A stretch of DNA of 17,680 bases from an uncultured Parabacteroides sp. (GTDB lineage Bacteria; Bacteroidota; Bacteroidia; Bacteroidales; Tannerellaceae), in contig CALBYC010000216.1 in assembly GCA_937890135.1 (NCBI GenBank), positions 1-17,680 on the forward strand. Direction: 5' to 3'. The translations under genes and the position numbers were made by a program. Positions 16,709 through 17,680 of this stretch are shown in pieces; the stretch's first letter is position 1; every line of letters starts with the position of its first letter. Under the pieces are notes generated by a model that was not told the origin of the DNA, searched no databases, and saw nothing but the letters and a program-made list of their open reading frames with translations.

Positions 16709-17569
16709 TCAACCTAAATAAGATTTCAGGAGCTTGCTACGCGTTCCTTGTCTTAACCTTCTTATTGCTTTTTCCTTGATCTGGCGGACACGCTCACGAG
16801 TGAGGCCGAATTTGTCGCCAATCTCTTCTAAAGTCATCTCTTGACCCCCAATACCGAAAAACATCTTGACTATTTCACATTCTCTTTCGGTCAATGTAGC
16901 AAGCGCTCTGTCAATTTCCTTCGATAATGATTCGTTCATTAATGTTCGATCAGCGACAGGAGCATCGTCGTTCACTAAGACATCCAACAAGCTGTTGTCC
17001 TCGCCTTCCACAAACGGAGCATCCACTGAGATATGCCTTCCAGACACTTTCAGCGTGTCCGAGATTTTATCCACCGGTATGTCCAATTCGTCTGCAAGTT
17101 CTTCCGGCGAGGGGCGACGTTCGTTTTCCTGCTCAAACTTGGAGAAGGCTTTGCTGATTTTGTTCAACGAGCCAACCTGGTTCAGAGGAAGACGTACTAT
17201 TCGCGACTGCTCTGCCAACGCTTGCAATATGGATTGACGAATCCACCAAACTGCGTAAGAAATGAACTTAAATCCTCGTGTTTCATCAAACTTCTCAGCT
17301 GCTTTGATCAATCCCAAGTTCCCTTCATTAATCAAGTCGGGCAAACTCAATCCTTGATTCTGATACTGTTTTGCGACAGAAACCACGAAACGCAAATTTG
17401 CTTTTGTCAATTTCTCTAACGCCTTTCGGTCGCCGTTTTTAATCCTTTGTGCCAACTCAACTTCCTCTTCCACGGTAATCAAATCCTCACGGCCTATTTC
17501 CTGAAGATACTTGTCAAGTGAAGCGCTTTCACGATTAGTAATGGACTTTGTAATTTTTAACTGTCTCAT
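16709..17569 (-). CDS. rpoD: Primary (housekeeping) sigma-70 factor of RNA polymerase
   Basis: The 286-residue protein directs RNA polymerase to housekeeping promoters. I chose ATG 17569 because the protein then begins MRQLKITKSITNRESASLDK, the usual start of Bacteroidetes RpoD. A start 17 codons earlier would place the -7 promoter element inside the gene. Region 1.2 is at about 17-45 (LDKYLQEIGREDLI), region 2 follows (NLRFVVSVAKQYQNQGLSLP, INEGNLGLIKAAEKFDETRG, FKFISYAVWWIRQSI), then region 3 (RRPSPEELADELDIPVDKI), and region 4 with the -35-binding helix-turn-helix (MTLEEIGDKFGLTRERVRQI). Region 1.1 is absent, as is normal in this phylum. It is a core gene and anchors the window to the chromosome. 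Confidence 0.97.
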   Translation of the reverse strand: MRQLKITKSITNRESASLDKYLQEIGREDLITVEEEVELAQRIKNGDRKALEKLTKANLRFVVSVAKQYQNQGLSLPDLINEGNLGLIKAAEKFDETRGFKFISYAVWWIRQSILQALAEQSRIVRLPLNQVGSLNKISKAFSKFEQENERRPSPEELADELDIPVDKISDTLKVSGRHISVDAPFVEGEDNSLLDVLVNDDAPVADRTLMNESLSKEIDRALATLTERECEIVKMFFGIGGQEMTLEEIGDKFGLTRERVRQIKEKAIRRLRQGTRSKLLKSYLG

Positions 17570-17598
17570 CCAACGAATTAATTGAAAAATACGAACCA

Positions 17599-17606
17599 CA
17601 AAGATA
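17599..17606 (-). promoter_or_regulatory. Predicted -7 element of the rpoD promoter
   Basis: TATCTTTG on the minus strand matches the Bacteroides -7 consensus TAnnTTTG and lies about 30 bases before the rpoD start. I see no convincing -33 partner at the usual spacing of 19-21 bases, so the call rests on the -7 element and position alone. The remaining bases up to the right edge hold no gene I can support. Confidence 0.45.
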
Positions 17607-17680
17607 ACATTTTTGTCCAACTTAATGCGTATATTCTTCCAAAGCGACGCATTTTTAAGTTGATTTAAGAATAAAAGGCT

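Noticed and set aside
17570..17620. Longer start for rpoD
   Set aside because: The extra residues are unlike known RpoD N-termini and would include the likely promoter and 5' leader as coding sequence.

Overview
The window looks like chromosomal DNA of a gut-type member of the Bacteroidales (Bacteroides or Parabacteroides-like). The reasons are a SusC/SusD pair, an ECF sigma factor with a FecR-type anti-sigma factor, a short primary sigma factor without region 1.1, promoters resembling the Bacteroidetes -33/-7 type (TAnnTTTG), and few recognisable Shine-Dalgarno sites. I cannot name the species.

Layout, left to right. (1) The 3' part of a plus-strand gene for a DUF5107/TPR protein enters from the left edge and ends at 2806. 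(2) A strong bidirectional terminator (2830-2871) separates it from a long minus-strand locus. (3) Read in its own direction, that locus runs ECF sigma factor (14905-14294), FecR anti-sigma factor (14241-13279), SusC-like transporter with an N-terminal STN signalling domain (13121-9828), SusD-like lipoprotein (9811-7973), a lipoprotein FAD-dependent oxidoreductase with a golvesin-type C-terminal domain (7956-5951), and a Tat-exported protein with two FAD/Rossmann modules and a helical C-terminal tail (5926-2925). (4) Upstream, with its own promoter and terminator, is a GH125 exo-alpha-1,6-mannosidase (16542-15067). (5) At the right edge is the housekeeping sigma factor gene rpoD (17569-16709).

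How the parts should work together (inference from families): glycan uptake through SusCD is sensed by the STN domain and relayed through FecR to the ECF sigma factor, which switches on the susC-susD-oxidoreductase operon. The operon has no glycoside hydrolase, polysaccharide lyase or sulfatase. Its only enzymes are two FAD-dependent oxidoreductases, suggesting redox processing of a glycan or glycoconjugate outside the cytoplasm.

The main surprise is that both oxidoreductase genes are interrupted by a frameshift (near 4052 and near 6212). In each, the missing C-terminal half of the fold continues directly in another frame, and adding one base restores a single frame (about 1000 and 668 residues). 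The transporter and regulatory genes are intact. This is either recent decay of the enzymatic arm or sequence error; reads would settle it.

No stretch over 300 bases lacks a gene. I saw no tRNA, rRNA, insertion sequence, CRISPR array or attachment site.
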